DNA of 38,691 nt from Clostridiales bacterium (GTDB lineage: Bacteria > Bacillota > Clostridia > Peptostreptococcales > Acidaminobacteraceae). Shown here in pieces: positions 26,101-33,462 of the stretch (positions within the stretch are counted from its first letter, which is position 1; every line of letters begins with the position of its first letter). Made by a program: the position numbers and the translations under genes. The DNA is taken from NCBI GenBank assembly GCA_030446305.1, contig JASUSA010000031.1, positions 1 to 38,691 of the forward strand, given 5' to 3'. The notes beneath the pieces were generated by a model. It made no database searches and was not told the DNA's origin. It saw only the letters and a program-made list of their open reading frames with translations.

Positions 26101-26400
26101 GCGGTTAATGATGCCATTGTGCTCATAGATTTCACCAACTACCTGCGATCAGAGGGCATGGCACTGAGGGCAGCTGTCGCTGAAGCTGTCAAGACACGTT
26201 TTCAGCCGGTTATGGCAACATCGCTGACGACCATTGGCGGCGTACTGCCATTGGCACTCTTTAACGACAGTTTTAGCCAGCTCGGTTATGCATTGATTTT
26301 TGGTCTAATCGCATCCACTGTTTTGACGCTTTTAATTATACCGATACTTTACTATAGCATTGAACAGATATCCGAAAGCAAAAAGGAGACGATCATATGA
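23146..26400 (+). CDS. RND-family efflux permease (AcrB/SwrC-like)
   Basis: A 1084-residue transporter with the RND plan: one membrane helix, a large outer loop, six helices, a second large loop and five helices. Landmarks are PKETVPDISLSYIYVQVPYPGA after the first helix, GLLVDNAIVVMENIDRL in TM4 and NDAIVLIDFTNYLRSEGMALR in the C-terminal half. TM4 retains one of the two acidic residues of AcrB (VDN rather than VDD), as in many Bacillota homologues. It uses the proton or sodium gradient to expel lipophilic compounds, drugs or peptides. AUG 23146 has GGAGG upstream; a longer frame from 23113 overlaps the -10 element. The adaptor gene overlaps its end by four bases. Confidence 0.92.
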   Translation: MEKDLPELKMPQNIMGKMASVFIDRFRVVYLIILAVLLLGMMTYQQLPKETVPDISLSYIYVQVPYPGAAVTDIDAMVSEPIEDKLTGISDVKGVTANIQNGYALIIAEFEETADMDDAEQKVRNEIAQVNLPSGAMTPVVGVFETGEMPIFNVTVTGDYDLVALKEYGERIQDQMESVPGIREVSLSGGYDREIQVKVDDVTLREYGLSFSAVTQALQASNINLPAGDLNIDDEDVNIRVDERFTSVEDIENLVIASSPNRTLFLHDVAIVTDSHKTPSSLSRLYLYENADEKTAPAVYLSVYRESGYDIVAPSEALRNIIATSPSHAIPEDVQLLVTADQSEDVVKDLNTVVNNALGGLISVILVLYIFIGLNEALIVSSVIPISLFIALLLMKLTGISFNTISLTGFIIALGLLVDNAIVVMENIDRLREEGVDRITAAKKGLNQVAPAVLAATLTTVGAFIPVAMTPGIIGKFLSVMPKTIIFIIAASFFVSIIITPALCSKFLSAYKVKRPLPTRGQMIRSGIFIFALSILAFSNQWQITGTTVVIAAVFTLFYAGITISKKRTAETGEHGMIERYKHFIYQLIASKSKKIMVMAIAIVVFIASVATIPTGILKLELFPYEEPTSMLINIVAPIGTMLTDTSSIAENVESVLYDIPGLKSFTTNVGGDKANEAAITVELMDEEDRESTGETIQNEIRSRVQQIPGAKIEVKAQSAMSRVSSGAAISLGLKGDDLETLQLYADQYYNVLKEIEGVVEPSLSTDGGNRELVVDIDPNRVAYYGLNLASVATEIRQHVSGSTVGTYTEDLEEYDITMYYEDGEIQSAKDFDKIFFTSPTGDRINFNEVASLKFQNGIGGIEKEDGEKIIYVEADIAPGYNSAEVNREFSDKVESIQLPKGISQQVGGEMRDLNEQIGNMAFNFVIALLMVYIILVVQFNSFLQPLMILFSVPFAIIGVVIGLIATGNNLGFYAMFGIVALVGIAVNDAIVLIDFTNYLRSEGMALRAAVAEAVKTRFQPVMATSLTTIGGVLPLALFNDSFSQLGYALIFGLIASTVLTLLIIPILYYSIEQISESKKETII

Positions 26401-27515
26401 AACACAAAAAACTGATATTCGGCATTGTAGGTGCGGCAGTTATCGTGGCTGCAGTTATCGGCATTAATATGAAACAGCACACGGCATCAGAAGCTTTAAC
26501 CGTATTAAGCGATCCGATAGCCGTAACGGTTACCGTACCGTATCGCGACAATATTGAGGAGACGGTCTTTACCATTGGCGAAGTTCAACCTGCAGCCACA
26601 TACAGTGTCGTTGCAAAAACAGCCGGAACAGTGGACGCCGCTTATTTCGAAGTGGGTGACATGGTAGCCAAGGATGATATTCTCTTTAAACTGGATACGA
26701 CAGCACTCAGCGTGACGCAGCAATCAACATTGGATCAGGTTGACAATGCCATAAAACAAGCGAAGATGGCCCTTGATCAAGCCCAGGATCAATACGATCG
26801 ACAAAGTATTCTGTTTGAGCAGGGCGCTGTGTCAAAGGCAGTCATGGATAGTGCCACAACGGCACTCGACAACGCTGCCATTCAATATGACAATGCATTG
26901 TCATCTGCTAAGAGTACCCAGAAACAATTAGAAGAACAGTATGACACATACGTGCAGAAAAGCCCGGTTTCGGGTACAATAGTATCAAAGAACATTGATG
27001 AGGGACAATTTGTTTCTTCACAGGTTGCTTATACGATTATTCCGGATGAATCCTATATCGTTTCCGGCAGTATAACGTCAAAGTACATTAATGATTTATC
27101 AAAAGGACAGTCTGTCTCCATTTACGTCAAAACAATTGACAGGCATTACACGGGAACGGTTCAAAGCATATCCAGTGTTGCGTCAAGAGGTTCCTATCCG
27201 ATTGAAATTGCCATTGAAGGTGACAGCGATCTGAAAGCGGGGCTCTATGCAGAGCTCGAAATTGTCTTGTCAGCACACGATGGCGTCTTGCTGGTGCCAA
27301 AAGGTGCGCTGATTCAGGACAATGGCAGCTATTATGCCTATACCGTCGACAATTCAGGCTCAGTGTTGCGGAAAAATGTTGAAGTTGGCATTGCATCCGG
27401 TAAAGCTTTTGAAATTATGAGCGGCCTAACGGAAGCAGATCAAATTGTCTTGAAAGGATTGGATTTCGTCGAGCCGGGTGATTTGGTCAGTATTGTTTCA
27501 GACGAAACAGAATAG
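26397..27515 (+). CDS. RND efflux adaptor (HlyD/MFP family)
   Basis: A 372-residue membrane-fusion-type adaptor. A signal-anchor helix (LIFGIVGAAVIVAAVIGI) is followed by a split biotinyl-lipoyl domain (VVAKTAGTVDAAYFEVGDMVAKDDILFKLD and KSPVSGTIVSKNIDEGQFV), an alpha-helical hairpin of about 90 residues between them, and beta-barrel and membrane-proximal domains. Adaptors hold the RND trimer and guide substrate outwards. ATGA overlap with the pump gene implies coupled translation. No outer-membrane channel gene follows, which fits a single-membrane cell, where the adaptor may act on wall-side release or assembly. Confidence 0.9.
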   Translation: MKHKKLIFGIVGAAVIVAAVIGINMKQHTASEALTVLSDPIAVTVTVPYRDNIEETVFTIGEVQPAATYSVVAKTAGTVDAAYFEVGDMVAKDDILFKLDTTALSVTQQSTLDQVDNAIKQAKMALDQAQDQYDRQSILFEQGAVSKAVMDSATTALDNAAIQYDNALSSAKSTQKQLEEQYDTYVQKSPVSGTIVSKNIDEGQFVSSQVAYTIIPDESYIVSGSITSKYINDLSKGQSVSIYVKTIDRHYTGTVQSISSVASRGSYPIEIAIEGDSDLKAGLYAELEIVLSAHDGVLLVPKGALIQDNGSYYAYTVDNSGSVLRKNVEVGIASGKAFEIMSGLTEADQIVLKGLDFVEPGDLVSIVSDETE

Positions 27516-27565
27516 CACCGTAAAACAGTTATTAAAGCCGTTTGAGTAAAATGAGGAGGGCGCAC

Positions 27566-29092
27566 ATGCAGTTCGGCAGAGACCAGATAAAAAAGACAAT
27601 GTCTAAGTTAAGGTATAAATTATTGGGCCTTTGGGTATTATCAGCTGCTGTCCCGATTATTGTGCTCATGGCTTATCTTAGCGCTACAATTGGACCGGGC
27701 GCTGCGACTTTCTTTATGAACCCTGAAAAAATCAACAATCATGTTTGGCAGCTGGATGACTGGAATCACGGCGAGAAAGTCTATCGCATTATTAACAGCA
27801 TCATTTTGGACTCACCGGAAAAACTGCTGAATGAAGATGGTGTGGAAGCATTACGGCAATATGATCACATTCAAAAATTGGATTACATTGTCATTATTCG
27901 CAAAGATCAATCCTATTACGCGGTTAATGATTTTGATTCAGATGAAGGACAGGCGATTGTAGATAAACTGAAAAACGTTGATGATTCCGTTATGCCGCCT
28001 TTTGGCAGTACTGACTTCAGTGAAAATGATGTACTCCTGAAAGAAACAGGTTATACCATTGCCCGCCAAGTTGACTTTTATTTTACGGACGGTTCACCCG
28101 GTAGTGTACTTTTCTTTATAAAGGTCATTAATATACCCGGCCTATTCGGCAAGTTCCTGCTAAGTTATTTTACGACGATCTTTGTGGTCTACATCATTGG
28201 AATCAGCATGTTGTCTGTCTTTGTAACCTTTCAGATTTCAAAGCGCCTTGAAAACATTATCTATGCGACTGAGGCAATCAGCCGAGAGCAGTTTGATGTT
28301 AAAATCTACCACCGAGGCAATTCGCCGTTTGAGATTCTGGGTACCCATATTGAACTCATGGCATTGAGACTGGCCTCTACTAAAAAGTACCGTGAATCAG
28401 TTGAACAGGCGCGGAATGAGTTTGTTGACAATATGGCACACGATCTAAAAACACCGCTGACTGCAATTAAAATGCAGGTGGCTGCGATTAAAGACGGCGT
28501 TATTACCGATCCGGATCAAATTGCCCGGTATCTTGCAAATATTGAACGAAAAGCCGACAATATCGATCAAATGCTGAATGAGCTTAAAATATTCAGTCAA
28601 CTGGTACATGGCAATGAGCTGTATGAACTGCAAACGCTTCACTATGCGGCTTATGTGAAAGATGTGGCAGAAGAATGGCGCTTCGATGCAGGCGCGGAAG
28701 AGATCGAACTCTATTTTGAAACCCAAACAAAGGCACAGGTTCACATTGATCCATTAAAATTTAAACGCGTGTTGATAAACATCTTTGAAAATGCACTGAA
28801 ATACGTTGCGCAAAGGCCTCTACAGCTGCATCTTAAAATGGCAGTGGAAAACAAAAGAATCATTCTATTCATTGAGGACAATGGTATGGGTGTCGCAGAT
28901 GAAAAACTCCCCAATCTCTTTAAGCAGTATTATCGCGTTGACGATGCAAGAGGTCAGATTATACCGGGCTCTGGATTGGGATTGGCCATCTGTAAAGAAA
29001 TTGTTGAACAGCACGGCGGTGAAATCAAAGCTTACAATAGCGATAAAGGCGGTTTGGTGGTTGCAATCAGCCTGGAGGTAGCAGATGAATAA
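27566..29092 (+). CDS. Membrane sensor histidine kinase of the RND operon
   Basis: A 508-residue kinase. One membrane helix near residues 18-40, an outer sensor region of about 160 residues, a second helix near 205-225, a HAMP-like segment, then HisKA with phospho-accepting His292 in VDNMAHDLKTPLTAIK. The ATPase domain shows N (NIFENALKYV), G1 (EDNGMGV) and G2 (PGSGLGLAICKEIVEQHGG). GAGGAGG precedes ATG 27566. The sensor domain is not recognised. It overlaps the response-regulator gene by 8 bases and lies 50 bases after the adaptor gene, so it probably senses a compound the pump exports or the envelope damage it causes. Confidence 0.9.
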   Translation: MQFGRDQIKKTMSKLRYKLLGLWVLSAAVPIIVLMAYLSATIGPGAATFFMNPEKINNHVWQLDDWNHGEKVYRIINSIILDSPEKLLNEDGVEALRQYDHIQKLDYIVIIRKDQSYYAVNDFDSDEGQAIVDKLKNVDDSVMPPFGSTDFSENDVLLKETGYTIARQVDFYFTDGSPGSVLFFIKVINIPGLFGKFLLSYFTTIFVVYIIGISMLSVFVTFQISKRLENIIYATEAISREQFDVKIYHRGNSPFEILGTHIELMALRLASTKKYRESVEQARNEFVDNMAHDLKTPLTAIKMQVAAIKDGVITDPDQIARYLANIERKADNIDQMLNELKIFSQLVHGNELYELQTLHYAAYVKDVAEEWRFDAGAEEIELYFETQTKAQVHIDPLKFKRVLINIFENALKYVAQRPLQLHLKMAVENKRIILFIEDNGMGVADEKLPNLFKQYYRVDDARGQIIPGSGLGLAICKEIVEQHGGEIKAYNSDKGGLVVAISLEVADE

Positions 29093-29783
29093 AAAAATTC
29101 TCATTGTAGAAGATGACCCGGCGATCGGTGAAGTTGAGAAGGCATATCTTGAAATATCGGGTTTTGATGTCACGGTTGAAACAGATGGAAGCCGTGGCAG
29201 AGAACTCGCATTGACACAGCCTTATCATTTAATTGTGCTGGACATTATGCTACCCGGATTGGATGGTTACCAGATTGTCAGTCAAATACGCGCCTACAAG
29301 GATATTCCCATTATGATTGTCTCCGCAAAGGGCAATGAAGTGGATAAGCTTAAGGGGCTCAGTCTGGGCATTGATGATTACATGACGAAACCCTTTAGCC
29401 CCCATGAGCTCGTCGCAAGGGTTAAAGCGCATATCAGCCGGTATGAAATGCTAAAAGAATCAAGGGATTCACATCAGCTTCAAAGTGATATTGAAGTCAA
29501 AGGCTTAAAAGTCGATCAGGTGATGAGACAGGTTTATGTCAATGGCGTCGTTGTCGATCTAACGGTTAAGGAGTATGACATACTGGTGCTGCTTGCATCG
29601 ACGCCGAATAAGGTTTTTACCAAAGAAGAAATTTTTTCGCGCGTTTGGGGCTATGAAGTGGACTTGGATACGTCGACACTGACGGTTCATATTCGAAAAC
29701 TAAGAGAAAAAATTGAAATCGATCCCAGCAGTCCCGACTATATTCAAACGGTCTGGGGCGTTGGGTATAAAATAATGACATAA
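29085..29783 (+). CDS. OmpR/PhoB-family response regulator
   Basis: A 232-residue regulator: receiver domain (about 1-120) with acidic pocket VEDDPA, phospho-accepting Asp53 in IVLDIMLPG, Thr/Ser in MIVSAKG with its conserved Lys and a DDYMTKPF end; then a winged-helix DNA-binding domain with DLTVKEYDILVLLASTP, RVWGYE and TVHIRKLREKIE. ATGAATAA overlap with the kinase gene shows coupled synthesis. It probably controls the pump operon through the repeat at 23071-23090. Confidence 0.94.
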   Translation: MNKKILIVEDDPAIGEVEKAYLEISGFDVTVETDGSRGRELALTQPYHLIVLDIMLPGLDGYQIVSQIRAYKDIPIMIVSAKGNEVDKLKGLSLGIDDYMTKPFSPHELVARVKAHISRYEMLKESRDSHQLQSDIEVKGLKVDQVMRQVYVNGVVVDLTVKEYDILVLLASTPNKVFTKEEIFSRVWGYEVDLDTSTLTVHIRKLREKIEIDPSSPDYIQTVWGVGYKIMT

Positions 29784-29836
29784 TCGGCGAAACATTAAGG
29801 ATTTGTAATGCAATAGTATTCCGCAGTGAGAAAAGG

Positions 29837-29842
29837 TATAAT
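29837..29842 (+). promoter_or_regulatory. -10 element before the M24 peptidase gene
   Basis: A perfect TATAAT lies 24 bases before the ATG at 29866, with no convincing -35 hexamer. A transcript from here would have a short leader. Confidence 0.45.
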
Positions 29843-29865
29843 AGATTCACTAAAGGAGGGATCAT

Positions 29866-31101
29866 ATGCAAACCGTTTTTGAAGAAAACAGGCAGAAAAC
29901 AGCAAAGTGGTTGCAAAATGGTGAAGCGATGGTTGTCTTTGCAGGTCAATCCATCAAGAGTACAGCCGATGAACATCACGAATTTCGCGTGAACAAGAAC
30001 TTTTTCTATTTTACCGGTATTCGCCGCGAAGCTTTTGTACTGGTATGTTATAAACTGAAGGATCAGCTAGAAAGCTTGCTATTTATAGAAAAGCCTAACG
30101 ATGATGTTGAAAAGTGGTTTGGGCGAAAACTTTCCATGTCAAAGGCAACCGAAATTTCGGGCATTGAACAAATAAAATATGTGGATGATTTTTTGCCGTG
30201 GCTCAATAAAATGCTTTATGACGGCAAGATTGAAACGCTTTGGCTTGATCTTGAAAAACTAAGCTGGGATGAGCGCGACAGTCAAACGCACCTGTTTGCA
30301 AAAGAAGTACAGGGGCGATATCCATTCGTTGACATTAAAACCTTTCATCCAAAAGTATCAGAAATACGCATGATAAAATGTGATCAGGAAATCAATTGGA
30401 TAAAGGAAGCAATCCACAAAACACATATTGGCTTAAATGCCATCCTGAAAGCCTTAATGCCGGGGATGCTCGAAGGTCAGCTCGACAATGTATTCGAATA
30501 CAATATTCGAACAGCTGGGGCAGATGGCCTTGCATTTCCAACCATAGCGGCGTCAGGCGGGAATGGCGTCATTTTGCATTATGTTGAAAATGACTGTGAA
30601 CTCAAAAATGGCGAACTGGTCTTGCTTGACCTTGGTGCTAAGTACAAGGGATACAACAGTGATATAACCCGAACCTATCCCGTCAGTGGGAAGTTTACAA
30701 AACGACAAGCGCAAATTTATAATATCGTGCTTAAAGCACAGCAGGCAGTGATTGATGCAATGAAACCCGGTGTTCCTTTTGAAAGGCTCAATGAAGTCTG
30801 CAAGGAAGTGCTGACGCGTGAACTGCGCAATATTGATTTGATCAAAGAAGATTCTGAACTTGGCAAATATTATTACCATGGTGTCAGCCATCATCTGGGA
30901 CTTGATGTGCATGACATTGGCAACAGAGACAGCGCTTTGACGCCTGGGATGGTATTGACCGTTGAACCGGGTCTTTACATTGCAGAAGAAGCGATTGGCA
31001 TTCGAATTGAAGACGATGTGCTCATTACAGAGGATGGTAATGTCGTTTTATCATCGGAGATTCCAAAGGCTATTGACGACATCGAATCCTTAATGAGTTA
31101 A
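29866..31101 (+). CDS. Xaa-Pro aminopeptidase family (M24B)
   Basis: A 411-residue metallopeptidase with an N-terminal AMP_N-like domain (VFAGQSIKSTADEHHEFRVNKNFFYFTGI) and a pita-bread catalytic domain. The five metal ligands can be seen in order: Asp in VLLDLGAKY, Asp in NSDITRTYP, His in SHHLGLDVHD, Glu in LTVEPGLYI and Glu in IRIEDDVLI. It removes N-terminal residues before proline in the cytoplasm and normally uses manganese or cobalt. AAAGGAGGG precedes the ATG. A thioredoxin-like gene follows after 13 bases, so they are probably co-transcribed. Confidence 0.92.
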   Translation: MQTVFEENRQKTAKWLQNGEAMVVFAGQSIKSTADEHHEFRVNKNFFYFTGIRREAFVLVCYKLKDQLESLLFIEKPNDDVEKWFGRKLSMSKATEISGIEQIKYVDDFLPWLNKMLYDGKIETLWLDLEKLSWDERDSQTHLFAKEVQGRYPFVDIKTFHPKVSEIRMIKCDQEINWIKEAIHKTHIGLNAILKALMPGMLEGQLDNVFEYNIRTAGADGLAFPTIAASGGNGVILHYVENDCELKNGELVLLDLGAKYKGYNSDITRTYPVSGKFTKRQAQIYNIVLKAQQAVIDAMKPGVPFERLNEVCKEVLTRELRNIDLIKEDSELGKYYYHGVSHHLGLDVHDIGNRDSALTPGMVLTVEPGLYIAEEAIGIRIEDDVLITEDGNVVLSSEIPKAIDDIESLMS

Positions 31102-31114
31102 TGGAGTTAAGCAT

Positions 31115-31441
31115 ATGAATGAAATAAAAACACTGGATTCTTTTAAGACGATTTTAGCAGGCAAACCACTGGTCGTTGCGCTGATCAGCGATATGGGGTG
31201 CAACGTGTGTCTTGCCATTACACCAGAACTTGAGGCGCTTTCAAAACATTATCACAATGCGCATTTCGTCATGATTGACACGGCTGATATTCCTGAAATT
31301 GTTGGCGATCAGCTCGTCTTTGTCTATCCGACGCTAATCGTCTTTGCCGACGGCAAAGAGACGATGCGCTTTGAACGCGTTTTTTCAATGCTCGATGTTG
31401 AAGCGCATATTGAACGCATGACAGAGCTTATCTTCGCATAA
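31115..31441 (+). CDS. Thioredoxin-like protein
   Basis: A 108-residue thioredoxin-fold protein. It has the redox pair C29-N-V-C32 in DMGCNVCLAITPELE and a cis-proline in FVYPTLIVFADGK. The active site CNVC differs from the standard CGPC, which changes redox potential. Length is that of a single thioredoxin domain; no signal peptide is seen. GGAG precedes the ATG. Its partner reductase is not nearby. A strong hairpin terminator lies downstream. Confidence 0.82.
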   Translation: MNEIKTLDSFKTILAGKPLVVALISDMGCNVCLAITPELEALSKHYHNAHFVMIDTADIPEIVGDQLVFVYPTLIVFADGKETMRFERVFSMLDVEAHIERMTELIFA

Positions 31442-31465
31442 AATCATTGGATCAATGAAAGATAA

Positions 31466-31498
31466 AAGCACCTGCAATCATTGCAGGTGCTTAATTTT
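31466..31498 (+). terminator. Strong hairpin terminator after the thioredoxin-like gene
   Basis: AAGCACCTGCAA and TTGCAGGTGCTT form a perfect 12-bp stem with a TCA loop, followed by AATTTTA. It separates the convergent thioredoxin-like and cyclase genes. Confidence 0.85.
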
Positions 31499-31557
31499 AT
31501 GTTGTAATTTCCTCAAACATGTGTGATGAAAGAAATAGATGCATAGGCCTTGCGCGA

Positions 31558-32751
31558 TTATTCTGATGCCATGTGCCGCTGATTAAAGACCGCATACTGA
31601 TTGCGTCCACCCGTTTTGGCATCGTACAGCGCCTTATCTGCCTGTTCTAAAACATCTGGCAGTTTATCAATTGAGTGTATCGTACTTGATGCAATGCCGA
31701 TGCTGACTGTGATGACATCTGAGCATTTGGAAGTACGGTGTTCAATGCCAATTGATTCAACGGCAAGACGAAGTTTTTCGGCGAGTACAGGCATTTGGTT
31801 ACTGTCTCGATCAACGCATACTTGCAGAAATTCTTCGCCACCGTAGCGAATGACGTAATCATTCAGTGAAGTCAGTTCTGAAGAGAGAACTTTTGAAATA
31901 GCGCGAAGTGCTTCATCGCCCATGGGATGGCCATAGGTATCGTTATAATCTTTAAAATAGTCGATGTCAATCATCATAAGGCTGAAGGGCACATTGCCGT
32001 TAAAATCCATTTGAGCAATGCGGCGAATAAAGTCTTCAAGTCCCCGGCGATTGGGAAGTCCGGTTAAATCATCTTGAATAACCTGTGTTTCTAGTTTTTC
32101 TACGGCTTGTTTTAAAGCAGCCGCCATAGCGTCATTTTCTTTAATTTGATTTTTTAAGCGGTTGTTGGTAATAAACTGACGTTTAAAAATTTTGTGATGA
32201 AAGTGGCTGGCGATTATCATAAAGATGATAAAGACGATTGTATTGATATAGTGGCCAAGCAACACGTCTGGATTGCGCTGAAAGCTCGGTAAACAGATGA
32301 AGAGCACAAGTGTTTCACCTAAATAGAGCATTAAAATTTCCCGATCTTCCATATAAATAATGGCCATGATGGCAACGATGTTGATGTAAAATGCGTTTAG
32401 ATGCCCATAAAGTGCTTGATCCATAAGACTGACTGCGAGTCCCCAGCCGATAAAAAAAGCGGCATACAGCGTTGTCAAACGATAAAATAATGGACTGCTT
32501 CGCATATATTTAGCCGCTCGATTCATTACCACGCTCATACCGATGAGGATGACGTACATCAGAATATAGCGTGCATATGGAAAGCTTTCAACAGGTTGAT
32601 GGTGATTGGAAAACATGGCGATCATAATAAAGAGGCATTCAAATAAAATAACATAACGCGTCAGCATCAGCATGTGTTTTGCGTTGATTTTATCGCGGTG
32701 TTCACAATAAGCTGTTTGGTGATTCTTTAACGATAAAGATTTGAACTTCAA
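31558..32751 (-). CDS. Membrane diguanylate cyclase (GGDEF)
   Basis: A 397-residue protein with about six hydrophobic helices in the first half, a short coiled coil, and a GGDEF domain (DDLTGLPNRRGLEDFI, MIDIDYFKDYNDTYGHPMGDEAL, IRYGGEEF). The GGEEF motif and the metal-site aspartates are intact, so it should make cyclic-di-GMP. The RxxD inhibition site expected before GGEEF is missing (LND there lacks the arginine), so product inhibition is unlikely. The preferred start is TTG at 32751, eight bases after GAGGAGG; a TTG at 32772 is also in frame but has no ribosome site. It opposes the EAL protein encoded earlier in the window. Confidence 0.88.
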   Translation of the reverse strand: MKFKSLSLKNHQTAYCEHRDKINAKHMLMLTRYVILFECLFIMIAMFSNHHQPVESFPYARYILMYVILIGMSVVMNRAAKYMRSSPLFYRLTTLYAAFFIGWGLAVSLMDQALYGHLNAFYINIVAIMAIIYMEDREILMLYLGETLVLFICLPSFQRNPDVLLGHYINTIVFIIFMIIASHFHHKIFKRQFITNNRLKNQIKENDAMAAALKQAVEKLETQVIQDDLTGLPNRRGLEDFIRRIAQMDFNGNVPFSLMMIDIDYFKDYNDTYGHPMGDEALRAISKVLSSELTSLNDYVIRYGGEEFLQVCVDRDSNQMPVLAEKLRLAVESIGIEHRTSKCSDVITVSIGIASSTIHSIDKLPDVLEQADKALYDAKTGGRNQYAVFNQRHMASE

Positions 32752-32807
32752 GGCAAGCGCCTCCTCATACAAATACGAATACGAATGGTAAATAGCTAAA
32801 CAGTAAT

Positions 32808-32831
32808 TAGGACTGAAAGACGACAGTCCTA
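32808..32831 (-). other. Hairpin in the leader of the cyclase gene
   Basis: TAGGACT and AGTCCTA form a perfect 7-bp stem with a 10-base loop, in the 5' untranslated part of the minus-strand cyclase transcript. No T-run follows. Function unknown. Confidence 0.5.
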
Positions 32832-32844
32832 AACGAACGGTTAT

Positions 32845-32853
32845 ATTATATCA
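32845..32853 (-). promoter_or_regulatory. Extended -10 promoter of the cyclase gene
   Basis: The minus strand reads TGATATAAT, an extended -10 with perfect TATAAT and no clear -35. The leader from here is about 85 bases long. Confidence 0.5.
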
Positions 32854-32888
32854 AAATAAAACATAGGCATCGAGTCCTATCTATGTGT

Positions 32889-32912
32889 AAACGCCAAATG
32901 TTTGCGTTTTTA
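32889..32912 (+). terminator. Terminator-like hairpin in the cyclase-aspS gap
   Basis: AAACGC and GCGTTT (6 bp) around a 9-base loop, followed by TTTTTA. No obvious upstream gene on this strand would use it. It lies within a roughly 360-base stretch (32752-33113) that otherwise holds only a weak 40-codon frame at 32921-33043 lacking a ribosome site. Confidence 0.4.
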
Positions 32913-33113
32913 TATGCGACATGGTTTTAAACGGTAATTTTGCATCCTTAGATGAGGCAATTGCAGCTGGCATGCTTCTTGTAAAAACTTGTTTTTTAGT
33001 GAAAGATGAGCGCGCTGTAACGCGTGGTAAAAGATCCGTTTAATGTGTTGAAAAAGATTGCTTTAAAGTGATCATGCCATTTTATCAGTTATTAAGAAAA
33101 TTTGATATAGTGG

Positions 33114-33143
33114 TTGACATGAGGCGGCGACATGCGTTATAAT
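33114..33143 (+). promoter_or_regulatory. Promoter of the aspS-gatCAB operon
   Basis: TTGACA at 33114-33119 and TATAAT at 33138-33143, spaced 18 bases. Start of transcription is predicted near 33150, just ahead of the T-box stem I. Confidence 0.85.
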
Positions 33144-33149
33144 CGGGTA

Positions 33150-33433
33150 AATGAAAAGCGTAAGCGCATTAAAAATGCTGTGAAGAGAAGAGTATGATAT
33201 CTTGGTAGTTGTAGCGAGCAGGTGATGGTGAGAGTCCTGTACGGATAGATTTCGGAAGAACATCTCGGAGCTTCTAACCGAAAGCCTTTGCAAGTAGGAT
33301 TAGACGTAAGATGACACGTTAACGTCAGACGGTATCGATGCATGGCATCCGTACCATGAGCAGGGTCTTTTGACCAATTTGGGTGGCACCGCGGAGTAAG
33401 TCTTCGTCCCTTTCAGGGATGAGGGCTTTTTTT
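33150..33433 (+). ncRNA. T-box riboswitch of the aspS-gatCAB operon
   Basis: The leader has the full T-box plan. Stem I shows AGAAGAGTA on its 5' side (base pairing to CTTCT at 33271), a distal AG-bulge/apical segment at 33214-33240, and the specifier region GGAAGAACATCTCGGAG on the 3' side. The specifier reads AAC (Asn) at 33259-33261 followed by A. Shifted back one base it reads GAA (Glu) at 33258-33260. The T-box sequence GGGTGGCACCGCGG at 33381-33394 has UGGC (33384-33387) to pair with an uncharged tRNA ending GCCA. A 14-bp terminator (33398-33428) with a T-run follows. Uncharged tRNA binding should favour the anti-terminator and switch on the operon. Codon choice is read by eye, not from a folding run. 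Confidence 0.9.
33398..33433 (+). terminator. T-box-controlled terminator
   Basis: AAGTCTTCGTCCCT pairs with AGGGATGAGGGCTT over 14 bp (three G-U) with a TTC loop and seven T residues. It is the off-state hairpin of the T-box, 30 bases before the aspS start. Confidence 0.88.
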
Positions 33434-33462
33434 AGTGCTTAAAAGACGTAAAGGAGGCAAAA

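Noticed and set aside
33258..33262. GAC Asp specifier in the T-box
   Set aside because: No GAC occurs at the specifier position; the bases are GAACA, giving AAC or GAA.
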